Positions 8,037 to 15,609 of a stretch of 64,000 nt of DNA are shown in pieces. The DNA comes from Rubrivivax sp. A210 (lineage in GTDB: Bacteria; Pseudomonadota; Gammaproteobacteria; Burkholderiales; Burkholderiaceae_C). Position numbers and translations under genes: made by a program. Location: positions 1 through 64,000 of the forward strand of contig NZ_CAJGBN010000045.1 in NCBI RefSeq assembly GCF_904426505.1, given 5' to 3'. Below the pieces are notes generated by a model. That model was not told where the DNA came from and did not search any database. It saw nothing but the letters and a program-made list of their open reading frames with translations. The stretch's first letter is position 1, and each line of letters starts with the position of its first letter.

Positions 8037-8546
8037 ATGAAACGACGCACCCTGCTCACTGTCGGCGTGGCGGGCGCGGCCTTGCTCACGCTGGTGGGTG
8101 GATCGCTGGCGCTGCTGCGGCCGGCGCGCCGCGAGGGCCGCCTGACCGAGACCGGCCGCACCGTCTTCACCGCGCTGGCGCCGGCCGTGCTCGATGCCAT
8201 GCTGCCGCCGCCCGGCGCAGCGCGCGAGGCGGCGGTGGCGGCGCTGCTCATGCGCATCGAGGCCTCGCTGGCCGGCATGCCGCCGGCGCTGCAGGCCGAG
8301 GTCGACGAGCTGATCATGATCATTGCCAGCGCACCCGGACGTCTTGCCCTGGTCGGCCTGCGCCCGGCCTGGAGCGAGGCCACGGCGGCCGAGGTCGGCG
8401 CCGCGCTGCAGGGCCTGCGTGAATCGGGCCTGGCCGTGCGCCAGCAGGTCTTTCATGCGCTGCGAGATCTCACCAATGCCGCGTACTTCGCCGACGCCGC
8501 CACCTGGTCGGCCATCGGCTACCCGGGCCAGCGCGCCGTGGCCTGA
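8037..8546 (+). CDS. Twin-arginine-type small subunit of a GMC oxidoreductase (gluconate dehydrogenase subunit 3-like)
   Basis: This 169-residue protein begins with MKRRTLLTVG and a hydrophobic stretch, consistent with a Tat-type or membrane-anchored signal. Residues 38-165 are helical (FTALAPAVLDAML, and a pattern of paired helices), as in the small subunit that accompanies membrane gluconate-type dehydrogenases. It is 8 bases upstream of the GMC flavoprotein and clearly belongs with it. Known relatives help to export and assemble the flavoprotein, since the large subunit itself lacks a signal. Homology is inferred from layout more than from strong motifs. Confidence 0.7.
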   Translation: MKRRTLLTVGVAGAALLTLVGGSLALLRPARREGRLTETGRTVFTALAPAVLDAMLPPPGAAREAAVAALLMRIEASLAGMPPALQAEVDELIMIIASAPGRLALVGLRPAWSEATAAEVGAALQGLRESGLAVRQQVFHALRDLTNAAYFADAATWSAIGYPGQRAVA

Positions 8547-8554
8547 ATGAAGCG

Positions 8555-10168
8555 ATGAGTACCTTGCCCGACCCCATCCAGCAAGGCCTGGCGCGCGGCT
8601 GGAAGGTATTCGGCGGCGGCCACGCCCCGGCCGCCGACACGCTGGACTGCGATGTCGCCATCGTCGGCAGCGGTGCCGGCGCCGGCATCACGGCCGAGTT
8701 GCTGGCGCGCGCCGGCCTCAAGGTCGTGCTGGTCGAGGAAGGGCCCTTGCGCAGCAGCAGCCATTTCCGCCAGCTCGAATCCGACGCCTACCCCCAGCTC
8801 TACCAGGAAAGCGCCAGCCGCAAGACCGCCGACAAGGCCATCGCCATCCTGCAGGGCCGCTGCGTCGGCGGCTCGACCACGGTCAACTGGACCAGTTCCT
8901 TCCGCACGCCCTCGGACACGCTGCAGTTCTGGCGCGAGCGCTTCGCCCTGCCCGAACTGACCGACGACTTCCTGTCGCCCTGGTTCCTGCAAGCCGAGCG
9001 GCGCCTGTCCATCGGCCCCTGGCTGGTGGCGCCCAATGTCAACAACGACCTGCTGCGCCTGGGCGCGGCGCGCCTGGGCATACCGGCCAGCGCGATACCG
9101 CGCAACGTCAAGGGCTGCTGGAACCTGGGTTCCTGCGGCCTGGGCTGCCCGACCAATGCCAAGCAGTCGATGCTGCTCACCACCATCCCGGCGGCGCTGG
9201 ACCTGGGTGCCACGCTGCTGGTGCAGACGCGCGCCGAGCGGCTGGAATTTGATGGCGACAAGGCCGCGGCCCTGGTCTGCCGCCCGGTGACGATCAACAG
9301 CGCGCCGGCAGCGGGCGCGGCCACGAAGCTGCGCGCCCGCCACTACGTGATCGCCGGCGGCGCCATCAACACGCCGGGGTTGCTGCTGCGCTCCAAGGCG
9401 CCCGACCCGCACGGGCGCCTGGGCCAGCGCAGCTTCCTGCACCCGGTGGTGGTGTCGACGGCGCTGTTCGACCAGGCCATCGAAGCCTGGGACGGCGCGC
9501 CCCAGACCATGTACACCGACCACTTCCTGGGCGTGGCGCCGATAGACGGGCCCATGGGCTACAAGCTCGAGGCGCCGCCGCTCTACCCCATGATCTCGGC
9601 CATCGCCTTGCCAGGTTTCGGCGCCGAGCAGGCGGCGGCCTTGCGCGCCTTTCCCCACACCCAGGCGGTGCTGGCGCTGCTGCGCGACGGCTTCCACCCC
9701 GAATCGCCCGGTGGCCGCGTGCTGCTGGGCGGCGACGGCACGCCGGTGCTGGACTACAAGCTCAACGCCTTCACGATGGAGGGCGCGCGGCGGGCGCTGC
9801 TGAGCATGGCCGAGATCCAGTTTGCCGCCGGCGCGCGCAGCGTGACACCGGTGCACCAGGCGGCGCGGCCCAGCACCAGCTGGGCCCAGGCGAAGCAGGC
9901 CATTTCGGAGCTGGCGATGGAGCCCTATCTGACGCGCGTGCTGAGCGCCCACCAGATGGGCGGCTGCGGTATGGCCGGCAAGCCCGAGCTGGGCGTGGTG
10001 CGGCCCGACGGCCGCCACTGGCAACTGGCCAATGTCTCGGTACACGACGGCTCGTTCTTCCCCACCAGCATCGGCGCCAATCCGCAGTTGTCGATCTACG
10101 GCCTCGTCAACATGCTGGCGACGCGGCTGGCGCGCACGCTGAGCGGGCGCGAAGTGCGGCTGGTCTGA
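8555..10168 (+). CDS. GMC-family FAD oxidoreductase
   Basis: This 537-residue flavoprotein carries the N-terminal ADP-binding motif VAIVGSGAGAGITAELLARAG (about 35-55) with the acidic end VLVEEG. A Cys-containing loop CGLGCPTNAK lies near residue 195, and the C-terminal GMC signature shows HQMGGCGM and VHDGSFFPTSIGANPQ. These fit choline/glucose/alcohol-type oxidoreductases that oxidise an alcohol group. The exact substrate is not visible. No signal peptide is present, so export would have to depend on the Tat-type partner encoded just upstream. An alpha/beta hydrolase gene follows by 4 bases, suggesting that an ester or lipid is hydrolysed and the product oxidised. Confidence 0.88.
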   Translation: MSTLPDPIQQGLARGWKVFGGGHAPAADTLDCDVAIVGSGAGAGITAELLARAGLKVVLVEEGPLRSSSHFRQLESDAYPQLYQESASRKTADKAIAILQGRCVGGSTTVNWTSSFRTPSDTLQFWRERFALPELTDDFLSPWFLQAERRLSIGPWLVAPNVNNDLLRLGAARLGIPASAIPRNVKGCWNLGSCGLGCPTNAKQSMLLTTIPAALDLGATLLVQTRAERLEFDGDKAAALVCRPVTINSAPAAGAATKLRARHYVIAGGAINTPGLLLRSKAPDPHGRLGQRSFLHPVVVSTALFDQAIEAWDGAPQTMYTDHFLGVAPIDGPMGYKLEAPPLYPMISAIALPGFGAEQAAALRAFPHTQAVLALLRDGFHPESPGGRVLLGGDGTPVLDYKLNAFTMEGARRALLSMAEIQFAAGARSVTPVHQAARPSTSWAQAKQAISELAMEPYLTRVLSAHQMGGCGMAGKPELGVVRPDGRHWQLANVSVHDGSFFPTSIGANPQLSIYGLVNMLATRLARTLSGREVRLV

Positions 10169-10172
10169 ACCC

Positions 10173-11069
10173 ATGCTGGCGCGCCTGCAGCAGTTCACTA
10201 CCCTGGGCATCCTGGCCTTGGCGGCGCTGTGGGGCGGCTGGGCCTGGCGGGCTGGCCATCCGGCCTGGGCCGTGGCCGGCGTGCTGGCGCTGCTGTGCGG
10301 CCATGCCTTGGTGCTGGGCCTGGAATTCGTGTTGTTGCGCTGGGTCCACGGCGACGACCCCGCGCCGCGCGCCGGCCTCAAGCTGCTGCTGCGCGCCTGG
10401 TGGGGCGAGGTGCTGGCGGCGCCGCGCGTCTTCTGCTGGCGTCAGCCCTTTCGCAGCCGGCGCTGGCCCGATGTGTTGCCGGCCCTTGCGCGCGGACAGC
10501 GCGGCGTGTTGCTGGTGCATGGCTTCGTCTGCAACCGCGGGCTCTGGAACCCCTGGCTTGAGAAGCTGCATGCCGCGGGCACGCCAGTGGTGGCTGTCAA
10601 CCTCGAGCCGGTGTTCGGCGCCATCGACGATTACGTCGCGCGCATCGAAGACGGCGTGCGGGCGCTGGAGCAGGCCACGGGCCTGGCACCGGTGGTCGTC
10701 GGCCACAGCATGGGCGGGCTGGCCCTGCGCCGCTGGTGGGCCGAGCTGGGCGGCGATGGCCGCGTGTACCACGCCATCACGATTGGCACGCCCCACCACG
10801 GCACCTGGCTGGCGCGCTGGGCGCTCTCGGCCAATGCGCGCCAGATGCGCATCGGCTCGCCCTGGCTGCAGGCGTTGGAGGCGCGCGAGCCGCACGGCCG
10901 CGCCGCCAAGCTCAGCTGCTTCTACAGCCACTGTGACAACATCGTCTTCCCGCCCAGCACGGCCACTCTGGCCGGCGCCGACAACCGCCACCTCGTCGGC
11001 GTGGCCCATGTCCACATGGCCGACCGGCCCGAGCCCTGGCAGGAACTGCAGCGCTGGTTGCGGCGCTGA
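10173..11069 (+). CDS. Membrane-anchored alpha/beta hydrolase (lipase/esterase-like)
   Basis: This is a 298-residue protein. Residues 8-55 form two hydrophobic helices and should anchor it in the inner membrane. The hydrolase core starts at GVLLVHGFVCNRGLWNPWL (oxyanion-hole HG). The nucleophile elbow is GHSMGG, then IGTPHHGTWLA, an acidic residue in FYSHCDNIVFPP and a late His in GVAHVHM complete the likely triad. This resembles triacylglycerol lipases and PGAP1-like esterases. It is 4 bases after the GMC oxidoreductase and forms the last gene of that three-gene unit. The natural substrate is unknown. Confidence 0.82.
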   Translation: MLARLQQFTTLGILALAALWGGWAWRAGHPAWAVAGVLALLCGHALVLGLEFVLLRWVHGDDPAPRAGLKLLLRAWWGEVLAAPRVFCWRQPFRSRRWPDVLPALARGQRGVLLVHGFVCNRGLWNPWLEKLHAAGTPVVAVNLEPVFGAIDDYVARIEDGVRALEQATGLAPVVVGHSMGGLALRRWWAELGGDGRVYHAITIGTPHHGTWLARWALSANARQMRIGSPWLQALEAREPHGRAAKLSCFYSHCDNIVFPPSTATLAGADNRHLVGVAHVHMADRPEPWQELQRWLRR

Positions 11070-11077
11070 GCGCCCGC

Positions 11078-11890
11078 TCAGGCTGCCGTGGTGCGGACGA
11101 TCTGCGACGGCGTCGGCGCCGGCCAGCCGGCCTCGCGAGCGGTGCGGACGATGGCCTCGTTGGTGTCGAAGTAGACCTGCCAGTAGTGCTCGTTGCCGCA
11201 GTAGGGGCGCACCGCGATCACCGGGCCGACCAGGTTCATGTCGAGCAGCGAAACCTCGGGCGCCGGGCTCGTGGCAACGTGGGGGATGGCAGCCACGGCG
11301 GTCTTGAGCCGCGCGATGGCGTCCAGCGGGTCGACGCTGCCGGCGAGTTGTGCCGTGCGCTCGACGCGCCGCACCGGCCGTGCCGAGTAATTGGAGATGG
11401 TTTCGCCGAAGACCCGGGTATTGCCCACCAGGGTGAGCACGTTGTCGGGCGTGATGATGGTGGTGCCGAACAGACCCAGTTCGTGTACGGTGCCGACGAG
11501 GCCGCCCACCTGCACGAAATCGCCCACCTTGAACGGACGCAGCACCAGCATGAAGGCGCCGGCGGCGAAATTGCCCAGCATGCCGCTCCAGGCCGCGCCG
11601 ATGGCCACACCGGCACCCGCCAGCATGGCGGCAAACGAGGTCGTCTGGATGCCGAAATAGCCCAGGATGCCCAGGACCAGCGCGATGTTCAGCGCGATGG
11701 CAACGATGGAGCCGAGGTACTTGGTCAGCGTCGGGTCGACGTGGTTGCGGCTCATGGCCGCCTGCATCAGGGCCACCACCTTGCCGCTGAGCCAGCGGCC
11801 GATGATCCAGAAGGCGATGGCGGCCAGCACCTTGAAGGCCAGTTCGATGACCGTGGTGCTGAGAAAGGTCTGGAGCGTCTGCATATCCAT
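11078..11890 (-). CDS. mscS: Small-conductance mechanosensitive channel
   Basis: This 270-residue channel releases solutes under hypo-osmotic shock. Three N-terminal membrane helices (about 13-35, 60-82, 88-112) precede the cytoplasmic cage. The pore helix shows the Gly/Ala-rich pattern GAGVAIGAAWSGMLGNFAAG, followed by LRPFKVGDFV, the start of the beta domain, as in E. coli MscS (286 residues). It converges on the alpha/beta hydrolase gene with an 8-base gap. It is separated by 160 bases from the divergent small gene at 12051. Confidence 0.93.
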   Translation of the reverse strand: MDMQTLQTFLSTTVIELAFKVLAAIAFWIIGRWLSGKVVALMQAAMSRNHVDPTLTKYLGSIVAIALNIALVLGILGYFGIQTTSFAAMLAGAGVAIGAAWSGMLGNFAAGAFMLVLRPFKVGDFVQVGGLVGTVHELGLFGTTIITPDNVLTLVGNTRVFGETISNYSARPVRRVERTAQLAGSVDPLDAIARLKTAVAAIPHVATSPAPEVSLLDMNLVGPVIAVRPYCGNEHYWQVYFDTNEAIVRTAREAGWPAPTPSQIVRTTAA

Positions 11891-12050
11891 GTTGAGCGGA
11901 GTCCCGTGGCCGGGTGAAGTCCGGCCTGCGGCGCGGATTCTGTACCAGCAGGTGTGAATCCGTCACATCCCCGGCGCGGCCTGCGTCGCAGCGCCCGCGG
12001 GCCTGGCTTCCTAAAGTGCGTCCATACCCCGCCGCCCCAAGGAGCCCGCC

Positions 12051-12353
12051 ATGACCGCCGATTTCCTCTCCACCCTTGCCACCGCCCAACCCCTGGCCTG
12101 GTTGCAGCAGGCGCTGATGCCAGCGCCGCGCCCCACGGTGCGCGCGCCCAGCCAGAAGGTGCTGCACCTGCGCAAGGGTGACACCCTGGTCATCGAGACC
12201 GCCACCGGCCATGGGGTGGTCTGCCTCGAAGGCGCGTTGTGCATCGTCCACGACGAAGAGCCCTCGCAGGTCGGCGTGGCCGCCGGCATGTCGCGCATGA
12301 CGGTGCGCGCGCTGGCCAATTCGCGCCTGTGCCTGCCGGCGCAGGCCGCCTGA
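12051..12353 (+). CDS. Small DUF2917-like protein
   Basis: This is a 100-residue protein with a strong AAGGAG ribosome binding site before the ATG. Residues 35-98 form a small all-beta pattern (VLHLRKGDTLVIETATGHGVVCLEGALCIVHDEE), which resembles the cupin-like DUF2917 proteins common in Burkholderiales. No metal-binding histidine set is evident. It is probably a single-gene unit ending at the hairpin at 12439-12464. The function is unknown. Confidence 0.65.
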   Translation: MTADFLSTLATAQPLAWLQQALMPAPRPTVRAPSQKVLHLRKGDTLVIETATGHGVVCLEGALCIVHDEEPSQVGVAAGMSRMTVRALANSRLCLPAQAA

Positions 12354-12438
12354 GGCGCGTTCGGTCCTCGCATGCGCAACATGGCCGATCCTTCGCCGCG
12401 CGCATGCCCGGTGGCCGGGACTGTCGCAGGTCCGGGCT

Positions 12439-12464
12439 CAGGACAGTTCGCAGGGACTGTCCTG
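12439..12464. terminator. Bidirectional hairpin between convergent genes
   Basis: A perfect 9-base inverted repeat, CAGGACAGT / ACTGTCCTG with an 8-base loop, lies in the 120-base gap between the stop codons of the convergent genes ending at 12353 and 12474. No long T tract follows on either side. It is a hairpin of terminator type rather than a textbook intrinsic terminator. The half-sequence GGGACTGTC occurs twice nearby. Confidence 0.5.
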
Positions 12465-12473
12465 CGCCCGGGC

Positions 12474-13337
12474 TCAGTCTTCCGCGTCGATTTCCTGCAG
12501 CAGCCGCGCCGTCGGTTCGGGCGACAACTGCAGCAGATCGGCGATCTCGCGCAGGTCGTCCGGCAGGGCCGGGTTGTCCCAGCCCTCGCTGCTGTGGCGG
12601 GCCACGCGGATGGCCAGCATCACATTGCGCACCTGGGGTGTCATCGTGCGCGCGTGGCCGTGGGTGATGCTGACCAGCAAGCCGGGCAGGCGCCAGGCGC
12701 TCATCAGCGCGTGCTGCACCTCGACCAGTTCGACGTTGAGCACCTCGCGCTGCACCACGGCCGAGCGCAGCGCTGGCTCGGCGCGCTGGCGGCGATCGAT
12801 TTCGAGCGCCAGCGCCGGCGCGTGCAGCCACAGCAGCAACTCGGTGAAATCGCGCAGCAGTGCGGCTTCGTGAATGACCCCGGCGTCGTGGTCCATGCGG
12901 TGAACGGCGAACCCGATGGCGAAGCGGGCCGAGCGGTGCGAGCGGCGCAAGACGCGCCGGAAGCCTTCCAGCGCCTCGGGAATGCTGGCCAGGCGGTCCT
13001 CGGCGACCAGTGGCGCCTCGAAGGCGCGGAAGAAGGGCGGCACGCCCATCATCACCAGCGCCTCGGTCACCGTCTCGGCACCGCCGCCGTCGCGTCCGCG
13101 CCGCATCTCTGCCACATGGGCCAGCACCTTGAGCGTCATCAGCGGGTCGTTGACGATGGCGTCGGCCAGCATGTGGGCGTCGACCGCGTCCTCGTTCTCG
13201 CGCAGTTCCGCCAACGCGCCGGCGGTGTCGGCCAACACCGGCAGGCGGCGGTGGTCGAACAGTGAGGCCCAGCCTTCGACGCTGCGCGGAGGATCGGTGA
13301 TGAAGAGTTCTTGCACGGACATGGCAGGGTCGATCAC
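12474..13337 (-). CDS. HDOD-domain protein
   Basis: This 287-residue protein is wholly helical and lies in the HDOD superfamily, a degenerate HD phosphohydrolase fold used in signalling. Visible patterns are LADAIVNDPLMTLKVLAHV near residue 60 (the typical HDOD opening), EALVMMGVPPFF, AVHRMDHDAGVIHEAALLRDF and WRLPGLLVSITHGH. The conserved HD metal pair of true phosphohydrolases is not clearly present. The start is either GTG 13337 or ATG 13322, and neither is decided by its ribosome binding site. No partner domain (GGDEF, EAL or receiver) is fused, so the signal it handles is unknown. Confidence 0.78.
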   Translation of the reverse strand: MIDPAMSVQELFITDPPRSVEGWASLFDHRRLPVLADTAGALAELRENEDAVDAHMLADAIVNDPLMTLKVLAHVAEMRRGRDGGGAETVTEALVMMGVPPFFRAFEAPLVAEDRLASIPEALEGFRRVLRRSHRSARFAIGFAVHRMDHDAGVIHEAALLRDFTELLLWLHAPALALEIDRRQRAEPALRSAVVQREVLNVELVEVQHALMSAWRLPGLLVSITHGHARTMTPQVRNVMLAIRVARHSSEGWDNPALPDDLREIADLLQLSPEPTARLLQEIDAED

Positions 13338-13502
13338 GGGCTCGTTTCCGGGGTATCGACAGCGCCGGCGCGGGCTTGAGCGGGCGCGGCCCGCGCTGGC
13401 TGCGGCGGCGTGCTCCCCATGGTAGCGGCCCGCTGCCTTCCCAGGCAGCCGAATTGACCCCTGGGGCCCTGCGCGGCTGGGGCGCGCGCAGGGCGGGGTC
13501 GT

Positions 13503-13754
13503 TCACAGCCGGTTCACGCCGGCCAGGTGGCCGACGAGTTGGCCGTCGACATAGAGCGCGCCTTCGGGGGCGCCGGCTTCGGCGTGGAATTCCAGCACCG
13601 GATCGGCGACGGGCGCCACGGGGGCCAGTGCCAGGCGCTCGGCCAGGGTTTCGAGGGCGCGGCTGGCGGTGCGCAGCAGCAGGGCCAGCAGGGCGCGGCG
13701 GCTGCGGCGTGCAGGTGCGGGCGCGGCTTCCAGGGGCAGTTCACGCAGGATCAT
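13503..13754 (-). CDS. Small conserved protein of unknown function
   Basis: This is an 83-residue protein with a clear GGAGA ribosome binding site 8 bases before its ATG. The N-terminal half is Arg/Leu/Ala-rich and helical. The C-terminal ~33 residues have a regular beta pattern (VLEFHAEAGAPEGALYVDG, then LVGHLAGVNRL). It is 57 bases downstream of another small gene on the same strand and probably shares its mRNA. I cannot name a family. Confidence 0.6.
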   Translation of the reverse strand: MILRELPLEAAPAPARRSRRALLALLLRTASRALETLAERLALAPVAPVADPVLEFHAEAGAPEGALYVDGQLVGHLAGVNRL

Positions 13755-13811
13755 GGTCGGTCTCCATCGGGGTAGCAGGCCGGCAGCGGGGGCTGCGCCG
13801 GCAGGCTCAAT

Positions 13812-13964
13812 TCAGGGGCTGGGCTCGAGGCGGGCGAGTTCGCGGCGCAGTTCGCGTTGCGCCGTCTGGCGCGGACAAGTGCCGCGGTGGGCACCGGCGG
13901 CGCGCCGGCGACTGGCGGCGACGAAGGGATTGCGCGGCTTGGTGGTCTTGAGAATCAGCTTCAT
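13812..13964 (-). CDS. Very small basic protein
   Basis: This 50-residue protein starts MKLILKTTKPRNPFV and is rich in Arg and Lys throughout, with a calculated strongly positive charge. AAGGAGA lies 8 bases before the ATG and decides the start. Upstream in-frame codons would run through the terminator hairpin at 14003-14034. Size and charge suggest nucleic-acid or ribosome contact, but this is only inference. It is likely to be in one unit with the 83-residue protein downstream. Confidence 0.6.
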   Translation of the reverse strand: MKLILKTTKPRNPFVAASRRRAAGAHRGTCPRQTAQRELRRELARLEPSP

Positions 13965-14002
13965 GGGTGTCTCCTTCACGGTGGCGGGCTGCAGAAAAGC
14001 AA

Positions 14003-14034
14003 ACGGCCCGGGCTGCTGGTGCAACCCGGGCCGT
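14003..14034 (-). terminator. Intrinsic terminator (minus strand)
   Basis: A perfect 10-base stem, ACGGCCCGGG / CCCGGGCCGT with a 12-base loop, is followed on the minus strand by TTTGCTTTT. The stem strength and T-rich tail make this a convincing Rho-independent terminator. It ends transcription that comes from the promoter at 14279-14307, or attenuates it before the two small genes at 13964 and 13754. Confidence 0.8.
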
Positions 14035-14072
14035 GGCGGCTGGAGTACCGCTGGCGTACTAGGCCTGCGGCA

Positions 14073-14213
14073 TCAGCTCACCGGCGCCCCGGGCGGAGCA
14101 CCATGGTTCAGGGCGCGGTTCGACATGGCGACCCCCAACGCAGCACGCATCGCGGCTGCGGCCGCCGCACGGCGGGATGCAGACGCATTGCTGAGGGTTG
14201 GCAGGAAGAACAT
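14073..14213 (-). CDS. Candidate 46-residue small protein
   Basis: The ATG at 14213 has GGAG 6 bases upstream and opens a 46-codon frame starting MFFLPTLSN, with a central Ala-rich helix (RRAAAAAAMRAALGVAMS). It sits between a recognisable promoter (14279-14307) and an intrinsic terminator 39 bases after its stop, so it has the parts of a complete transcription unit. I know of no relative. The alternative is that the RNA itself is functional and the frame is accidental. Confidence 0.35.
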   Translation of the reverse strand: MFFLPTLSNASASRRAAAAAAMRAALGVAMSNRALNHGAPPGAPVS

Positions 14214-14240
14214 GGCGCTCCGGGCTGGGGTTGATCGGTT

Positions 14241-14266
14241 GCAGGGTGCCGCTTTGGCCACCCTGC
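14241..14266 (-). promoter_or_regulatory. Hairpin at the predicted 5' end of the short transcript
   Basis: An 8-base perfect inverted repeat, GCAGGGTG / CACCCTGC with a 10-base loop, would begin within about six bases of the predicted RNA start. Such 5' hairpins stabilise transcripts or regulate them. It ends 27 bases before the candidate small ORF. Confidence 0.45.
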
Positions 14267-14278
14267 AGGCTTGCGCAA

Positions 14279-14307
14279 ATGATAAACATATCGTTATCAA
14301 TGCACAA
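14279..14307 (-). promoter_or_regulatory. Promoter overlapped by a Fur-box-like palindrome
   Basis: Reading the minus strand, TTGTGC (14307-14302) and TATCAT (14284-14279) are separated by 17 bases, a sigma-70 spacing with a 5/6 match at -10 but only 3/6 at -35. Between and across them lies the palindrome TGATAA-N8-TTATCA (14280-14299), which resembles the GATAAT repeats of Fur sites. The stretch is strikingly A/T-rich in a GC-rich genome. Regulator binding here would block the promoter. Confidence 0.5.
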
Positions 14308-14357
14308 GCCTCGATATCCATCCACCACCCCCTGCGATCTAGGGGGGCTCCTGAGGC

Positions 14358-14924
14358 TCACTTGCGGCGCTTGAGCGGCGCGACGCCACTTTGCGTCTGC
14401 AGCCACAGCGCATGGGCGTCCTCGGCCTGCGGCGAGAGCGGCTTCGCCGGCGTGCCCGGTCGGCCGGGAGGCGATGCCGGCGCGGCTGCGGCCGGCGTCA
14501 GCACCTCGCCCAGCAGGTCCAGCAGGCGCGTGCGTGCGCGCTGCGGGTGGCGGCGGTAGTAGGTGAGCACGAGGCCGACGATGAAGCGCTCGTCGTCGTC
14601 GCGCGGGCCGGACTCGTCTTGCGGCTCGACCGCGGCGGCCGGCGCGGCGGCCTCGCTGCCGTCGTGCGGCACATCCATCCAGCCGCGCGGCTTGTGGCAG
14701 AGGTGTTCGAACTGTCGCGCCAGGCGTTCGCCGATCTGGCGTGAACGGCTCTTGATCTGGCTCCAGTAGCTGGGCTGGATCTGCACGCGCTCGGCAAAGC
14801 GGCGTTCCAGGCCGCGCAGCGTGGCGGCGTCGGCGTGGCGGGCGGTGGCGCGAACGAATTCCTCGAACAGCGCCAGCGCATTGTCGAGGCGCCGCTCGGC
14901 GAGATCCTTGGGGCTGTCGGGCAT
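14358..14924 (-). CDS. Hypothetical protein with N-terminal helical, possibly DNA-binding domain
   Basis: This is a 188-residue protein. Residues 10-85 are helical with a pattern that could form a helix-turn-helix (LERRFAERVQIQPSYWSQIKS, then RLARQFEHLCHKPRGWMD). The KPRGWMD ending resembles small Burkholderiales regulators. The middle (90-110) is acidic and disordered. Residues 113-140 hold another helical segment (ERFIVGLVLTYYRRHPQRAR), and the C-terminus is Pro/Ala-rich. It is divergent from the SRPBCC gene at 14998, with 73 bases between them. A regulatory role is only inferred. Confidence 0.6.
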   Translation of the reverse strand: MPDSPKDLAERRLDNALALFEEFVRATARHADAATLRGLERRFAERVQIQPSYWSQIKSRSRQIGERLARQFEHLCHKPRGWMDVPHDGSEAAAPAAAVEPQDESGPRDDDERFIVGLVLTYYRRHPQRARTRLLDLLGEVLTPAAAAPASPPGRPGTPAKPLSPQAEDAHALWLQTQSGVAPLKRRK

Positions 14925-14997
14925 GGCCCTCGATGATAAATCCGCCTTGCCCTGCTTCGCGCCGCGCTAGCATGGGCCTTCGAGCGGAGGACGGGCC

Positions 14998-15570
14998 ATG
15001 AACTTCCATCTCGCGGGCGCCGTGCTCGCCATCTCACTGGGCGCAGCGCTGGCGCCGGCTCAGGGTGCCGAGCGGGCCATAGCCAAGAGCGTGGCGGTGA
15101 ACGCCACGCTGGACCAGGTCTGGCAGGCCTGGACCACGCGCGAAGGCATCGTCAGCTTCTTTGCGCCCGATGCCAAGGTCGACGCCCGCGTCGGCGGCGA
15201 CTTCCAGATCTACATGGACCCGGGCGCAGCGCCGGGCATGAAGGGCGCCGACGAGATGCGATTCATGGCGGTGCAGCCCAAATCGATGATCTCCTTCGAC
15301 TGGAACGCGCCGCCTTCGCTGCCCGAGGCGCGCGCCCAGCGCACCCTGGTCATCGTGCGCTTCGCGGCACTGGACGAGCGCCGCACCCAGGTGAGCCTGC
15401 ACCACGTCGGCTGGGGCGACGGCGGTGAATGGGACAAGGCCTACGCCTATTTCGACCGCGCCTGGGGTGGCGTGCTGGGCAATCTGCAGAAGCGTTTCGA
15501 CAAGGGCCCCTACGACTGGGGCCCCTGGCTCAAGCAGCTTGATGACATGCGCAAGGCGGCACCGCGCTGA
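14998..15570 (+). CDS. Exported SRPBCC/AHSA1-like protein
   Basis: This is a 190-residue protein with a signal peptide (residues 1-24, cleaved near AQGAE). The rest is a START/SRPBCC fold of the AHSA1 type: AIAKSVAVNATLDQVWQAWTT, FFAPDAKVDARVGGDFQIYMDP, MISFDWNAPPSLPE and the C-terminal helix AWGGVLGNLQKRFDKG. AHSA1 relatives bind hydrophobic ligands or activate chaperones. A periplasmic location makes ligand binding more likely than a chaperone role. GCGGAGGACGGGCC precedes the ATG. No operon partner is visible. Confidence 0.8.
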   Translation: MNFHLAGAVLAISLGAALAPAQGAERAIAKSVAVNATLDQVWQAWTTREGIVSFFAPDAKVDARVGGDFQIYMDPGAAPGMKGADEMRFMAVQPKSMISFDWNAPPSLPEARAQRTLVIVRFAALDERRTQVSLHHVGWGDGGEWDKAYAYFDRAWGGVLGNLQKRFDKGPYDWGPWLKQLDDMRKAAPR

Positions 15571-15609
15571 GGCGGCGGCGCGAGGATCCGGAAGAATCTT
15601 CGCGGTGCG

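Noticed and set aside
14280-14299. hemP-type gene behind the Fur-like site
   Set aside because: None of the small frames downstream shows the conserved HemP ending. The short basic protein MKLILKTTKPRNPFV only superficially resembles it.
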